Source: Luscinia megarhynchos | Taxonomy: Eukaryota > Chordata > Aves > Passeriformes > Turdidae | Reading direction: 5' to 3' | Assembly: GCA_034336665.1 (NCBI GenBank) | Contig: JAPFBE010000002.1 | Location: 33,087,406-33,151,405, forward strand | DNA: 64,000 nt | In this document: positions 53,201-58,886 of the stretch, piece by piece | Position numbering within the stretch: position 1 is the first letter of the stretch | Layout of the letters: each line of letters opens with the position of its first letter | The notes under the pieces: model-generated | What the model saw: only the letters and a program-made list of their open reading frames with translations | The model's database searches: none | Told to the model about the DNA's origin: nothing | Program-made: the position numbers and the translations under genes

Positions 53201-56200
53201 AGATTTAATGCATTAATTTGGGTTGATTTGTGTCATCTCTGCATCTCATCATTAGCTGTCATTACAATCTCAATTCTCTATTTTCTTATCAAAAGCCTCT
53301 TTGCATTGGGAACTAAAAAGACAGCACATAATAACACTAATCTATTCAAGCCATTCAATCTGGAAACAAAGAACTCTGGCCTTAAAGGAAAAAATGCCTT
53401 TTAATTTTTTTTTCATCCTTTCTAAACACTCGCCATTATTCTTTTTCTTTCTGAGGGACACACACACACTCTAAAAGTCATATTAACTGAGGGAAAATGG
53501 ACTTCCATTCATATTTGAAAGTAATCCTGAAGTTCTAAGAAATCAGTTTCTGACACCTTTACATCTCACTAATATTATATTTGCTCAAATTTTAGGCTTG
53601 AATTTTATAATACTTGTAATCAAAAGTGTTGGTAGAGCCAAAAGGAGAATAGAAGGCTAGTTAATTAAATTAAGCAAATACTAAAAATTGTCTGGAGGAT
53701 GCTGTTTCCCTTTCTGCCAACTCTGGAGATTTCAAAGCTTATTGCTTTCTTGCTTTTTCTTTGAGGAGAGAACAAAATGACTGCAGCATCTTTTCAAAAT
53801 AAGATGTGTCAAAATTTGTTAATTGAGTACTGCTTTTAAATTTTTTTCCTTGAAGTGACCTGAGAGTTTGCATCAAAACTTTCCAGGGATATATGTCCTT
53901 GAAATGATGTGCACATTCTAGTGAGATGCAGGGTGCTCCAACAGCTCCTGGTGATGGCACAATCACATTAATTTATTTCACTGTAGTATTGCCAGACTTG
54001 TTTCCTCAAGGACAAAAACCACTTTTTGTCCTTGACAAGAACAAGTCCTTATTCAGATATAGACCTGCTAGTCAAAACAAAAATGAAACAGAACTTCACA
54101 GAATTACAGATTTTCATAGAATGTTCTGATTTGGAAGGGACCCAAAAGGATCATCAAGTCCAGGTCTAAAGTGTTTGGCCCATATGGGGATTGAGCCCAC
54201 AACGTTGCTGCCATTAACACTGTGCTCTGACTAACTGAGCAAGCAGAAAATGTGGGGAGAGGATGCTCTGCTGAGGTCTAGAATATACCTTCATTTGGAT
54301 TTAGTAAGAATATACTATCTCTTTGTCATGGTGACTAATCCTGACTTTTCCCTCTCTATGTGTTTAGGAGGTTACTCTGTTAATATTGTTAAGCTAACAC
54401 TATTTCTGTCCACAATAACTGGTGCCACATCAAGTAAATTATCATATCTTCTGTACTATGGCTCCCCTAATGACTCCCATTCTTAAGGGGATGTTTGAAA
54501 ATTGCATACCACAGGGAGGACTGGGCAATGCAAGTGGCCTTCTGTCTATAGACAGCTATAGCTGTCTATAGCTGTATCAGAATATGTTTCAACGAAGCAT
54601 GCAACAGACATAGAATGTATTAGAAAGGCATTTGGTGGATTAGTTTCTTTTTTTAAGGTATAGCTACATCCTCTCTGCAGCGATTTAAAGAGATTAAATA
54701 AGAAAATGTGGCTGCAGCTATTTTGGCACTGAAGTAAACATATGCAGGCAATGCTTTGTAGCGTAGGCATTGTCCTAGCCACAGAGGTGTAACTACCCTG
54801 AGGTTTCACAAAGTAGTTGACACACTTGAAGGACAGGATGCCATCTGGAGGGAGCTAGACAAGATCAAGAACTGGGCCCATGGGAATCTCATGAGGTTTA
54901 ATAAGATCGAGTGCAAGGTGCTGCACCTGGGTCAGGATAACCCCCAGCACCAACCCAGGCTGGGGATGAACAGATCCAAAGGAGCCTGGACCAGAAGGAC
55001 CTGGGGGTGCTGGGGGATGAGAGGCTGGACATGACCCAGCCATGACCCTCACTTCCAGAGAGCCAATCCTGTCCTGAGCTGCATTCAGAGCAGTGTGGGC
55101 AGCAGGGGAGGGCGGGGATTCTGCCCCTCTGCTCTGCTCTGCTCTGGTGAGAGCCCACCTGCAGTGCTGCATCCAGCCCTGGGCCCCCAGCACAAGGGAC
55201 AGGGACCTGTTGGTGTGAGTCCAGAGGCGGCCACCGAGGTGAATAGAGAGATGGAGAACCTCTCCCATGAGGAAAGGCTGGGAGAGTTAGGATTGTTCAG
55301 CTGGAAGAGGAGTAGGCTTTGAGGTGATGTAATTGTGGCCTTCTAGTACCTGAAGGGAGCCTATGAGACAGAGAGGGACATTTTACAAGAGCATGGAGTG
55401 ACAGGACAAGGGGGAAAATTAGGAAGAAATTCTATTTTGTGTGGGTGGCAAGGCACTGGATAGGGTTGTCCAGAGAATCTGTGGATATCCCATTCTTGGA
55501 AGTGTTCAGGACCAGGCTGCATGGAGTTCTGAGGAATCTGGTCCAGGGAAAGGTGTCCATGGCAGAGGGCTTGTAAACTAGATGATCTTAAAGATGCCTT
55601 CAAACCCAGGAAATTCAGTGATTCTATGATTCAGTTGTTTGTTTTGCTTTACAAAATTGGTGTTCAAAGCCATCAGCAAGCAGGTCCAAGAAAACAAATT
55701 AGAAAGTGGTTTTAGGCTGTCAGGATCTGCCTCTAGGGTCTAATACAGAAATATCAGGCCAGAAATTCCTGGCCTTGCAGTTGTTAATGGCCAAAGTTGT
55801 TCCCTGAAAACTGGCAGGTAACAAATGCAATCAATAACCACTGTTAAATGGCAATTATATTGACTAAGCAAAATACGGTTTTTGTAACAGTCAGACTTTA
55901 GAAAGTCAAGAAATATCTTTCAAGAGCTATAAAGTACTTCACATTGACTGGTTTTTATTGTCTATTATGTGAGTTCTTTGGAAGCAAGGAATTTTTTGTT
56001 GTAGCTGATATCAGGTTCTTTTGTGGGAAGAAATAAACAGTTTCTTAATGATTTCTGAAAGTTGCACTGTGGGTATAATCTGTCTTGCAGCTCAACCCAA
56101 ACAAAGAGGAAAGAGCAAAAGAAAACTTTCATCAAGACAAAGCAAAATTTAGTTGTTCTTTTTCTGTTTGAGATGCTCATGGTACCTGTACTTTCTGTTA

Positions 56201-56780
56201 ATTTTTCTTATCTTTTTATCTCAGGTTCTTAGATCGTTGTTTAAATTGCAGTTCAGGTTAAGATAAGAAAATGTTAATTGTATTTTCAGTTTGAGTTTAC
56301 AAGAAGTGGGGAGTGTGTGAAAAAGGCTTACCATGAAAGCCATTCCAAAGTTTTGCAAGGCTGAGGTACAGATAAATGGAATGCACGTCTCTGAAATTCA
56401 AAGGGCTTAATGTGGACAGAACTGTGAAACAGGTTTAAGCAAGAAATAGTAGGTTGAACAGAAATCCGTTTGGCAAAGTGTATAGACCATTTTAAACCTC
56501 ATTATTATGTAGTTGGTGAATTCTGCTGGGTTTTTATAATTTTAAGTCCCTTCTGACAGGTGTTTTGTATCCACTGACATTTGTTTCATTTCCCTTATCC
56601 CCAAGATTTTCACTGGAGAGCTTGACTAATTTTATAGCCATATTCCAGCAAGGTAAAAATTTATAAATTACTTTTTTCTACTTTCATGGAAGGTTTTTCT
56701 GAAGCTGCTGCAGGACTCAGAGAAGAAGCCCTATGTTCCACAGGCAGCACACCTGGACCATACAAATGCTGAATCAGTCT
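496..56780 (+). CDS. ABCA13: ABCA13, ATP-binding cassette subfamily A member 13 (partial gene, 25 exons in window)
   Basis: Spliced gene running left to right; the coding parts are listed exon by exon below. ABCA proteins are full-length ABC transporters, mostly moving lipids across membranes of the cell surface or vesicles. ABCA13 is the largest, with a very long extracellular loop between the first two membrane helices. Identification rests on three things seen here: a single exon of about 4.7 kb full of sequons, which I recall as a hallmark of ABCA13 and not of ABCA12; an ABCA-type membrane domain (exons 15-18); and a complete ABCA nucleotide-binding domain 1 ([40 protein letters not shown]). 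All 24 internal junctions are GT-AG with matching phase. The N-terminus with helix 1 lies upstream of the window. The second membrane domain and second NBD lie downstream. One apparent frameshift occurs at 573-578. The closest alternative is ABCA12, which lacks the giant exon. Confidence 0.95.
3793..3828 (+). repeat. 18-bp in-frame tandem duplication inside the giant exon
   Basis: Two perfect copies of CTCTCACAACAGCAACAC (3793-3810, 3811-3828) add six residues, giving the run [12 protein letters not shown]. The Thr/Pro-rich patch stands out from the helical surroundings and could be O-glycosylated. It looks like a recent slippage or duplication event. Confidence 0.9.
5219..6410 (+). other. 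ABCA13 intron 1
   Basis: Begins GTGAGT and ends TGATGTTTCTACAG. No other exon, RNA gene or recognisable repeat seen. Confidence 0.8.
6411..6517 (+). CDS. ABCA13: ABCA13 exon 2, extracellular loop
   Basis: 107 nt, entered in phase 2 and left in phase 1. With the preceding AG it reads [17 protein letters not shown] and ends ILKIFS, a helical continuation of the giant exon. The donor TTTTCAG|GTTGGT resembles an acceptor but fits the phase of exon 3. Part of the long extracellular region; no separate domain recognised. Confidence 0.88.
6518..8324 (+). other. ABCA13 intron 2
   Basis: 1.8 kb, GTTGGT to TTTTCTCTTACAG. It contains the perfect hairpin at 7445-7489. Nothing else recognised. Confidence 0.8.
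7445..7489. repeat. Short inverted repeat (15-bp perfect stem, 11-nt loop)
   Basis: GTTTCATAATGTTTC at 7447-7461 is the exact reverse complement of 7473-7487. In RNA the stem extends by one U-G and one A-U pair to 7445/7489. It lies mid-intron on the transcribed strand. Confidence 0.85.
8325..8443 (+). CDS. ABCA13: ABCA13 exon 3, extracellular loop
   Basis: 119 nt, phase 1 to 0. Reads [16 protein letters not shown] and later [14 protein letters not shown]. The acceptor TTTTCTCTTACAG is strong and the donor is CAG|GTCTGA. Two cysteines six residues apart (FCAIAKC) could join a disulphide in the loop; that is inference. Confidence 0.9.
8444..9703 (+). other. ABCA13 intron 3
   Basis: 1.3 kb. 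Small open frames at 8912-9167 on both strands are AT-rich chance ORFs. No repeat or RNA gene recognised. Confidence 0.75.
9704..9876 (+). CDS. ABCA13: ABCA13 exon 4, extracellular loop
   Basis: 173 nt, phase 0 to 2. Starts [16 protein letters not shown], contains a sequon NIS, a close cysteine pair (SCEC), and ends GNIQRQLQ. The acceptor is GTGTTCTGCAG and the donor AAAT|GTAAAG. Part of the long helical loop. Confidence 0.92.
9877..10989 (+). other. ABCA13 intron 4
   Basis: 1.1 kb, GTAAAG to CTGTCATTCCAG. It holds the inverted repeat at 10721-10750. Nothing else seen. Confidence 0.8.
10721..10750. repeat. Short inverted repeat (11-bp arms)
   Basis: TATCTCTACAT (10721-10731) and its exact reverse complement (10740-10750) around an 8-nt loop. 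Further TAGAGA/ACATGTGTA-like imperfect copies follow to about 10780, so this may be part of simple-sequence drift. Confidence 0.75.
10990..11066 (+). CDS. ABCA13: ABCA13 exon 5, extracellular loop
   Basis: 77 nt, phase 2 to 1. Reads [16 protein letters not shown] then FLSNFNLVN. The donor is AATG|GTGGGT. The 217-nt intron that follows is the shortest in the window. Confidence 0.9.
11284..11405 (+). CDS. ABCA13: ABCA13 exon 6, extracellular loop
   Basis: 122 nt, phase 1 to 0, after the strong acceptor TTCTTCCTCTTCCAG. Reads [18 protein letters not shown] and ends LEASVSHTE. It carries two sequons (NIT, NIS). The donor is GAG|GTAAAA. Confidence 0.93.
11406..13920 (+). other. ABCA13 intron 6
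   Basis: 2.5 kb with no exon that fits phase 0 on both sides. A 9-bp-arm palindrome lies at 12709-12727. An AG-preceded stretch at 13802 hits a stop in the required frame after 11 codons. Confidence 0.75.
13921..14115 (+). CDS. ABCA13: ABCA13 exon 7, extracellular loop
   Basis: 195 nt (65 codons), phase 0 to 0. Reads [17 protein letters not shown] and ends NVRHIMYK, with a sequon NRT. I chose the TAG acceptor at 13919-13920, although its upstream pyrimidine tract is poor, because it keeps the frame. The neater-looking acceptor GTTCTTTACAG 11 nt downstream would shift the frame and stop soon. The donor is AAG|GTAAGA. Confidence 0.9.
14116..15929 (+). other. ABCA13 intron 7
   Basis: 1.8 kb, GTAAGA to TTCTTTTGCAAG. 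T-rich runs near 14740 and 15090-15120. Antisense open frames here are short and unlike any known protein. Confidence 0.75.
15930..16097 (+). CDS. ABCA13: ABCA13 exon 8, extracellular loop
   Basis: 168 nt (56 codons), phase 0 to 0. Reads [18 protein letters not shown], then [13 protein letters not shown], and ends ISALQQ. The acceptor is TTTTTCTTCTTTTGCAAG and the donor CAG|GTATGC. The frame stays open past the donor for 14 codons, so intron retention would add residues before a stop. Confidence 0.93.
16300..16390. repeat. T/G-rich low-complexity tract with (TTTTA)n
   Basis: Runs of T broken by GG, then several TTTTA units, then T9. Simple sequence, no coding sense. Confidence 0.9.
16547..16610 (+). 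repeat. Intronic hairpin with 16-bp perfect stem (pre-miRNA-sized)
   Basis: TATGAGCTCAAGACAG (16547-16562) pairs exactly with 16595-16610. After a small AAAA/GA internal loop, TATGT (16567-16571) can pair with ACATA (16588-16592), leaving a loop of about 16 nt. The fold is about 64 nt on the transcribed strand, close to pre-miRNA size. No known miRNA is recognised; it may equally be a foldback scar of a mobile element. Confidence 0.8.
20096..20119. repeat. Poly-T run (T24)
   Basis: Uninterrupted run of 24 T, preceded by TTTTTTTC. Read as A24 on the minus strand it could be the tail of a decayed retroposon, but the neighbouring sequence gives no element. Confidence 0.9.
21713..21890 (+). CDS. 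ABCA13: ABCA13 exon 9, extracellular loop
   Basis: 178 nt, phase 0 to 1. Reads [17 protein letters not shown], then [17 protein letters not shown], and ends KYGIPEDS. The acceptor is CATTTGTTCTAG and the donor TCAA|GTAAGA. It leads into the conserved ABCA extracellular-domain segment of exon 10. Confidence 0.93.
21891..24112 (+). other. ABCA13 intron 9
   Basis: 2.2 kb. A GC-richer block at about 22415-22660 contains overlapping open frames on both strands (124 and 63 codons) but matches no family I know. Otherwise AT-rich and featureless. Confidence 0.7.
24113..24252 (+). CDS. ABCA13: ABCA13 exon 10, conserved ABCA extracellular-domain segment
   Basis: 140 nt, phase 1 to 0. Encodes [20 protein letters not shown] followed by [14 protein letters not shown], which resembles the stretch shared by ABCA12 and ABCA13 near the end of the first extracellular domain, and ends IDLVMEK. 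The acceptor TTTGTTTTTGCAG is strong and the donor is AAG|GTGAGC. This exon is among the best family markers in the loop. Confidence 0.95.
24253..28658 (+). other. ABCA13 intron 10
   Basis: 4.4 kb, GTGAGC to TTTTTTTTCCCCCAG. Poly-T/A-rich low complexity at 27060-27125. Antisense frame 27908-28357 (149 codons) has no recognisable homology and AT-driven composition. No repeat family recognised. Confidence 0.7.
27060..27125. repeat. T/A low-complexity tract
   Basis: T12, AT-rich spacer, then T17. Simple sequence. Confidence 0.85.
28659..28772 (+). CDS. ABCA13: ABCA13 exon 11, extracellular domain
   Basis: 114 nt (38 codons), phase 0 to 0. Reads [18 protein letters not shown] and ends LTVSRLQ, continuing the ABCA segment of exon 10 (the family has a similar ANYTF-like start). 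One sequon, NFT. The acceptor has a long pyrimidine tract; the donor is CAG|GTTGGT. Confidence 0.94.
28773..29393 (+). other. ABCA13 intron 11
   Basis: 0.6 kb, GTTGGT to CTTTTTGTTTCAG. Nothing else seen. Confidence 0.85.
29394..29484 (+). CDS. ABCA13: ABCA13 exon 12, extracellular domain
   Basis: 91 nt, phase 0 to 1. Reads [18 protein letters not shown] and ends KKMQTY. The donor TATG|GTAAGT matches consensus well. Hydrophilic helical part of the loop. Confidence 0.93.
29909..30260. other. Unclassified GC-rich block, possible degraded repeat
   Basis: About 350 bp clearly richer in G+C than the flanks, with sharp edges. Open frames overlap on both strands (126, 61 and 91 codons), which is expected where stop codons are scarce. 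No CR1 3' end, SINE head or LTR boxes recognised. It may be an old LTR or internal repeat piece. Confidence 0.45.
31841..31889. repeat. Imperfect (TTATACTTC)n microsatellite
   Basis: Three perfect 9-bp units from 31841, then two degenerate ones. Confidence 0.9.
33570..33925 (-). mobile_element. CR1 LINE fragment (3' end, minus strand)
   Basis: Reads on the minus strand as the typical CR1 3' region. The plus-strand order is GGGGACCTTAAGGATGATAT, then AGTTCCAACCCCTCTGCCAT, then ATCCAGCCTGACCTTGGACA, then the text around TTCTCCAGGTTGAACAGCCC and TCTCAGCCTGTCTTC. These are well-known CR1 3' motifs. The 5' part is missing, as usual for CR1. No intact reverse-transcriptase frame. Confidence 0.9.
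35412..35588 (+). CDS. ABCA13: ABCA13 exon 13, extracellular domain
   Basis: 177 nt, phase 1 to 1. Reads [20 protein letters not shown], then [18 protein letters not shown], and ends MQENNLLA. Two sequons (NSS, NIS). The donor is GCTA|GTAAGT. This precedes the membrane-proximal part of the ABCA extracellular domain. Confidence 0.95.
35589..37607 (+). other. ABCA13 intron 13
   Basis: 2.0 kb, GTAAGT to CTTCTTGTGTCAG. A 171-codon antisense open frame spans 36103-36618; see rejected items. No repeat recognised. Confidence 0.75.
37608..37908 (+). CDS. ABCA13: ABCA13 exon 14, membrane-proximal extracellular domain
   Basis: 301 nt, phase 1 to 2. Reads [19 protein letters not shown], then [19 protein letters not shown], then [19 protein letters not shown], and ends [11 protein letters not shown]. 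The YTIRT-like strand followed by [12 protein letters not shown] and AMPYP just before a helix is the standard ABCA layout ahead of transmembrane helix 2. The donor is ATCT|GTAAGT. Confidence 0.96.
37909..38734 (+). other. ABCA13 intron 14
   Basis: 0.8 kb, ends TGTTTTTTTCATAG. Small frames here (such as 37976-38278) are chance. Confidence 0.85.
38735..38849 (+). CDS. ABCA13: ABCA13 exon 15, first membrane domain: TM helix 2 and cytosolic coupling element
   Basis: 115 nt, phase 2 to 0. Encodes [20 protein letters not shown], a hydrophobic helix, then [14 protein letters not shown]. The latter is the conserved ABCA intracellular stretch that contacts the nucleotide-binding domain. The donor is GAG|GTAAGA. 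Confidence 0.96.
38850..40048 (+). other. ABCA13 intron 15
   Basis: 1.2 kb, ends TGCTGTCTTGCAG. Nothing else recognised. Confidence 0.85.
40049..40378 (+). CDS. ABCA13: ABCA13 exon 16, first membrane domain: TM helices
   Basis: 330 nt (110 codons), phase 0 to 0. Starts [19 protein letters not shown], completing the EYMKTMGV coupling motif, then carries about three hydrophobic helices: around [35 protein letters not shown], and [29 protein letters not shown] between the last two is typical of ABCA transporters. The donor is ATG|GTAAAT. Confidence 0.97.
40379..41308 (+). other. ABCA13 intron 16
   Basis: 0.9 kb, AT-rich, ends CTCCTCTGATGTTGTAG. Nothing else seen. Confidence 0.85.
41309..41378 (+). 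CDS. ABCA13: ABCA13 exon 17, first membrane domain
   Basis: 70 nt, phase 0 to 1. Reads [20 protein letters not shown] then QEI. The TAFGQG segment is shared across ABCA transporters. The donor ATAG|GTAAGC is good. Confidence 0.95.
41379..42412 (+). other. ABCA13 intron 17
   Basis: 1.0 kb, ends ATTATTACTTCCAG. Nothing else recognised. Confidence 0.85.
42413..42547 (+). CDS. ABCA13: ABCA13 exon 18, first membrane domain: last helix
   Basis: 135 nt, phase 1 to 1. Encodes [20 protein letters not shown], then the helix [20 protein letters not shown], and ends SNIIP(G). This is the usual end of ABCA membrane domain 1, to be followed by a [14 protein letters not shown] linker (exon 19). The donor is CCTG|GTAAGA. 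Confidence 0.96.
42548..43901 (+). other. ABCA13 intron 18
   Basis: 1.35 kb. It includes an unused exon-like segment at 43528-43681, described separately. Confidence 0.8.
43528..43681 (+). other. Exon-like segment in intron 18 (possible cryptic or poison exon)
   Basis: Bounded by TATTTTGCAG on the left and CAGG|GTAAAG on the right, and open in the incoming phase for 52 codons (begins [20 protein letters not shown]). Skipping it joins exon 18 to exon 19 perfectly ([14 protein letters not shown]). Including it leaves phase 2, which puts exon 19 out of frame and gives a TAA as its second codon. So it is not part of the normal protein. It may be chance, or a poison exon. Confidence 0.4.
43902..44039 (+). 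CDS. ABCA13: ABCA13 exon 19, cytosolic linker before NBD1
   Basis: 138 nt, phase 1 to 1. Reads [18 protein letters not shown], the conserved ABCA sequence following membrane domain 1, then [18 protein letters not shown] and ends NFQEK. The acceptor TATATAG has a weak pyrimidine tract; the donor is AAAG|GTTTGT. Confidence 0.95.
44040..46746 (+). other. ABCA13 intron 19
   Basis: 2.7 kb, ends GCTCTTCTCAATGCAG. A short (CA)n lies at about 46690-46700. No exon needed by phase; no repeat family recognised. Confidence 0.75.
46747..46933 (+). CDS. ABCA13: ABCA13 exon 20, NBD1 start with Walker A
   Basis: 187 nt, phase 1 to 2. Encodes [18 protein letters not shown], then [20 protein letters not shown], then [20 protein letters not shown] followed by [12 protein letters not shown] is the Walker A (P-loop) that binds ATP phosphates, with the catalytic-site Lys intact. 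The donor is GAT|GTAAGT. Confidence 0.98.
46934..47818 (+). other. ABCA13 intron 20
   Basis: 0.9 kb. An A/C-rich low-complexity tract with AACT units occupies 47562-47690, directly before the acceptor T-tract TTTTCTTTTCTTGTATCAG. Confidence 0.85.
47562..47690. repeat. A-rich simple sequence with (AACT)n
   Basis: Includes ACTAACTAACTAACTA near 47590 and several AAAACAAA-type blocks. Probably decayed simple repeat or a retroposon tail. Confidence 0.8.
47819..48037 (+). CDS. ABCA13: ABCA13 exon 21, NBD1 with Q-loop
   Basis: 219 nt, phase 2 to 2. Encodes [20 protein letters not shown], then [20 protein letters not shown], then [15 protein letters not shown] and ends [15 protein letters not shown] holds the Q-loop glutamine and LTVREHL is the family motif after it. 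GC content rises through the exon. The donor is GTGG|GTGAGT. Confidence 0.97.
48038..50292 (+). other. ABCA13 intron 21
   Basis: 2.25 kb, GTGAGT to CTGTACTCCTGTTTCAG. Nothing but AT-rich intron seen. Confidence 0.8.
50293..50489 (+). CDS. ABCA13: ABCA13 exon 22, NBD1 signature and Walker B
   Basis: 197 nt, phase 2 to 1. Encodes [18 protein letters not shown], then [17 protein letters not shown] (the ABC signature), then [20 protein letters not shown] (Walker B with the catalytic Glu, and the D-loop). All residues needed for ATP binding and hydrolysis are present. The donor CTG|GTACAA is weaker than most here; read-through stays open for about 40 codons. Confidence 0.98.
50490..51190 (+). other. 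ABCA13 intron 22
   Basis: 0.7 kb. Its last 65 bases turn GC-richer and contain three successive AG acceptors (51126-51127, 51165-51166, 51189-51190). Confidence 0.85.
51191..51348 (+). CDS. ABCA13: ABCA13 exon 23, NBD1 H-loop
   Basis: 158 nt, phase 1 to 0. With the preceding G it reads [19 protein letters not shown], then [19 protein letters not shown] and ends [17 protein letters not shown] contains the H-loop histidine. I chose the acceptor at 51190 because it restores the usual ABCA spacing between Walker B and the H-loop. The in-frame acceptor at 51166 would add eight residues (DSANPCHA). Third codon positions are G or C in 49 of the 52 complete codons, unlike the neighbouring exons. The donor is AAG|GTCTGT. 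Confidence 0.97.
51349..51730 (+). other. ABCA13 intron 23
   Basis: 382 nt, back to AT-rich after the first 80 or so bases. Ends TTTCTTTTTTCATAG. Confidence 0.9.
51731..51961 (+). CDS. ABCA13: ABCA13 exon 24, end of NBD1 and start of regulatory domain
   Basis: 231 nt (77 codons), phase 0 to 0. Reads [20 protein letters not shown], later [15 protein letters not shown], then [20 protein letters not shown] and DTTLEE. The YGIS-x-TTLEE-VFLK sequence completed in exon 25 is the standard ABCA motif that closes each NBD half. The donor GAG|GTACTT is weak. Confidence 0.97.
54094..54243 (-). mobile_element. tRNA-Ile-derived SINE with CR1-like tail (TguSINE1-like), minus strand
   Basis: On the minus strand the head aligns closely with tRNA-Ile(AAU). 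The plus strand shows reversed B-box text GGGGATTGAGCCCACAAC and reversed A-box text TGCTCTGACTAACTGAGC in the order and spacing of a tRNA-Ile gene. The tail toward 54094 resembles a CR1 3' end (TTGGAAGGGACCCAAAAGGA, then TCATCAAGTCC, with ATAGAAT and CACAGAAT copies). This head-tail combination is what I recall for TguSINE1 of zebra finch, and it suggests a songbird. The anticodon arm and B-box have drifted, so it is an old copy and not a working tRNA. Confidence 0.82.
54546..54571. repeat. 26-bp perfect palindrome
   Basis: The sequence CTATAGACAGCTA followed by its exact reverse complement, with no spacer. A further partial copy (CTATAGCTGTAT) follows directly, so it may derive from CTATAG/AGCTAT slippage. 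Confidence 0.95.
54790..55634 (+). mobile_element. CR1 LINE copy, 5'-truncated (plus strand)
   Basis: About 845 bp, GC-rich against the intron. It contains CR1 landmarks in order: GTGCAAGGTGCTGCACCTGG, a purine-rich centre, AGGAAAGGCTGGGAGAGTTA, GTTCAGCTGGAAGAGGAGTA, AGTGTTCAGGACCAGGCTGC, CTAGATGATCTTAAAGATGC, ending in the 8-bp tail repeat form ATTCTATGATTC near 55620. The left boundary is approximate. Open frames on both strands inside it are not ABCA13. No intact reverse transcriptase. Confidence 0.93.
56693..56780 (+). CDS. ABCA13: ABCA13 exon 25, start of regulatory linker after NBD1
   Basis: 88 nt, phase 0 to 1. Reads [20 protein letters not shown] then LDHTNAESV. Together with exon 24 it gives [17 protein letters not shown], the ABCA motif at the end of NBD1. 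The following residues are a poorly conserved linker to membrane domain 2. The acceptor is TTCATGGAAG after a T-rich tract; the donor is GTCT|GTAAGT. The next exon was not found before the window ends. Confidence 0.93.
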
Positions 56781-58886
56781 GTAAGTAAAAATGATGTGCC
56801 TTCTGAAGCAACTAGATTTATAAAGATCAAAAGTGCAAATATAAGCATGCACGGAGTTCCTAAAGTTGAGGAATGAACAAGCAAATGGAGAATACTGCTT
56901 GCTACCATCTGGTAATTTCTTTTGTGTATCTGCCTTGGGTAGTAGCTTTTTATATGCCTGCTGTGATTTACCTCTATCACTTCAGTCATCTTCCCACCCT
57001 TTGGTGTACATGTGCACAGGAGCATTCTCTTGCTGCAGGGGTATTGGCTTACTGCTTCATACCAGTCTCTGGAAACTAATTACCCTCTTTGTCTCATACT
57101 GAAAATGGATAAATATTGCAGACATATACCAAAGATAAAATCTTTAAGCTATTAGAAAATTAAATGCATGTTCATCCATGTACAATTCAATAGAAAAAAA
57201 AAAAAGCTGGTTTGCCTTTGTAGCGGGAGATCATTTGTTGTCTTAAGTGGCATGTTATTTCAGGTTCCTTTACATCTTGTTTTAAAGAAAAATCCTTCAT
57301 ACTTTCACTTTTTCTGCCCTGCAAGCCTGGGAGGAGGTCCTTGTGAACACTTCTGAAAACTGAGGAAGATTTTTCTCTTTTAAAAATTATTTTTATAAGA
57401 AGAATCACTAATCATCACTAATAATCATAAGTTGATGCCATTGCAAAATCCAAGACTCAAGTTCTCTAATGTCCGTGCCCATCAAGATGATGAATGTTTT
57501 CACATTGGCTCTGGGATTTTCATTCTTCTGTCCTTATGTTTCTTTCTATTTGAAGATTGACATTTAGATTATAGTTTTCTTTGGTTAGACCTCAAGCATT
57601 TTGTCCTTTTGTGCAGTACTTTTCATTAATTTCTGTAAAGTACAGGCACAGGGAAGTCCTGATTTTCAGACCTTTAATGTTACTGTAACAGAAATAACAA
57701 TTTTCAGCCAAGCTTTCTTTATTTGTTAAAATAAATTCAGTTGTATCTGCCAGTAATAAGTAACCATTGCCAATAATGGTGGCCTTAGGTGAGACCTTTT
57801 CTCACAAAATGCAAGTGTGAATAGATGACTTTTCCCAGAGGGTCTGTTTGCTGGCCTATTCCAGTCCCTCTTGAATCAGTGAGGATGTAAGTGTACAAAA
57901 TGAAAACAACCTCACTAAGTAAATAGAATTTCCGCTTCCGTCAGTGGTGAGGATGAGACCTCTATTCAAAACACAGTTTTGAATATCTCTTATTTTATAA
58001 CAGTCAATTTATTTGTTCAAGACTCAGATAGGACATCTAAACTAGATTCAAATAATAACAATCTGTCTTCTCCACACTGCATTTTCATTAAAGAGTAAGA
58101 TTTACAGTTCCTAAAGTAATGAAGACAGTATATCCTACCTAAGAACTTGATATACTTTCCTGCCTGCATCTCAAAATGTATAAAGTAGTATTTGTTCAAG
58201 TTATTACATTAATAAAGAATTGAGTAATCAGAGACTCTATATTTTTTCAGCCTGATAAGTTATAGCAAAAATGTGATGATAATGCCATTTCTTTGGGGAT
58301 GAGAGTACTGGAAAATTGTCATTCATTGCATATGACTGTCATTCATCATTAAGGACAGTTGTGAAGTGTAGGCATAAGGGATCTGGGAATGGTCATGAAA
58401 GGTATCCATCATTGTCAAAGTTAACCAGAATACTCCATGGGCAATAGCTTGACTTGCATGACTTTGTCTTTGAAAGCAGGTTCAAAGGCAATCAAACTTT
58501 CTGTTGTCAAAGCAGTCAATGAATTTTCTAAACCCCCTAGAGCAAGCAGCTGGGATTATTGAGGAGATCATAGGATGCTGCTATTTGATTTGTAAAAAGA
58601 ATTGGACTAGGGAGATACTTTCACAAAGCACAGATCTGAGCTCAAGCAGGGGTGTTGGCTATCCTTTACTGCTGCTGAGCCCTTGAGATGTCAGGATTGT
58701 GCAGAAACCAAAATGATGTCTAATGTCTCCCAGACTAGGAGGAGCAGCAAAGAGGTGTGTATGTCTCTTAAATGGAACTGCAGAAATTTAGGCTGACAAC
58801 CACTGCCAAAAACACACAAGAGACATTATTTCAGCAAAATATGACAGTATCTCACTGAACTAATGTTTAACATTATCTTAGTGTAC

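Larger units (their letters stand above)
51962..56692 (+). other. ABCA13 intron 24
   Basis: 4.7 kb. It carries the SINE (54094-54243), a 26-bp perfect palindrome (54546-54571) and a CR1 LINE copy (about 54790-55634). The rest is AT-rich without exons. Confidence 0.85.

Noticed and set aside
54160..54243. Functional tRNA-Ile gene on the minus strand
   Set aside because: The A-box, B-box and anticodon arm have drifted and the sequence is fused to a CR1-like tail, so it is a SINE head.
54855..55322. Overlapping open frames of 75-137 codons on both strands
   Set aside because: They lie inside the CR1 copy and reflect its GC-rich, stop-poor 3' region.
57264..57350. Candidate exon 26 after TGTTATTTCAG
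   Set aside because: Opens in phase (CSFTSCFKEKSF...) for about 27 codons but has only a weak internal donor and does not resemble the ABCA linker or membrane domain 2.
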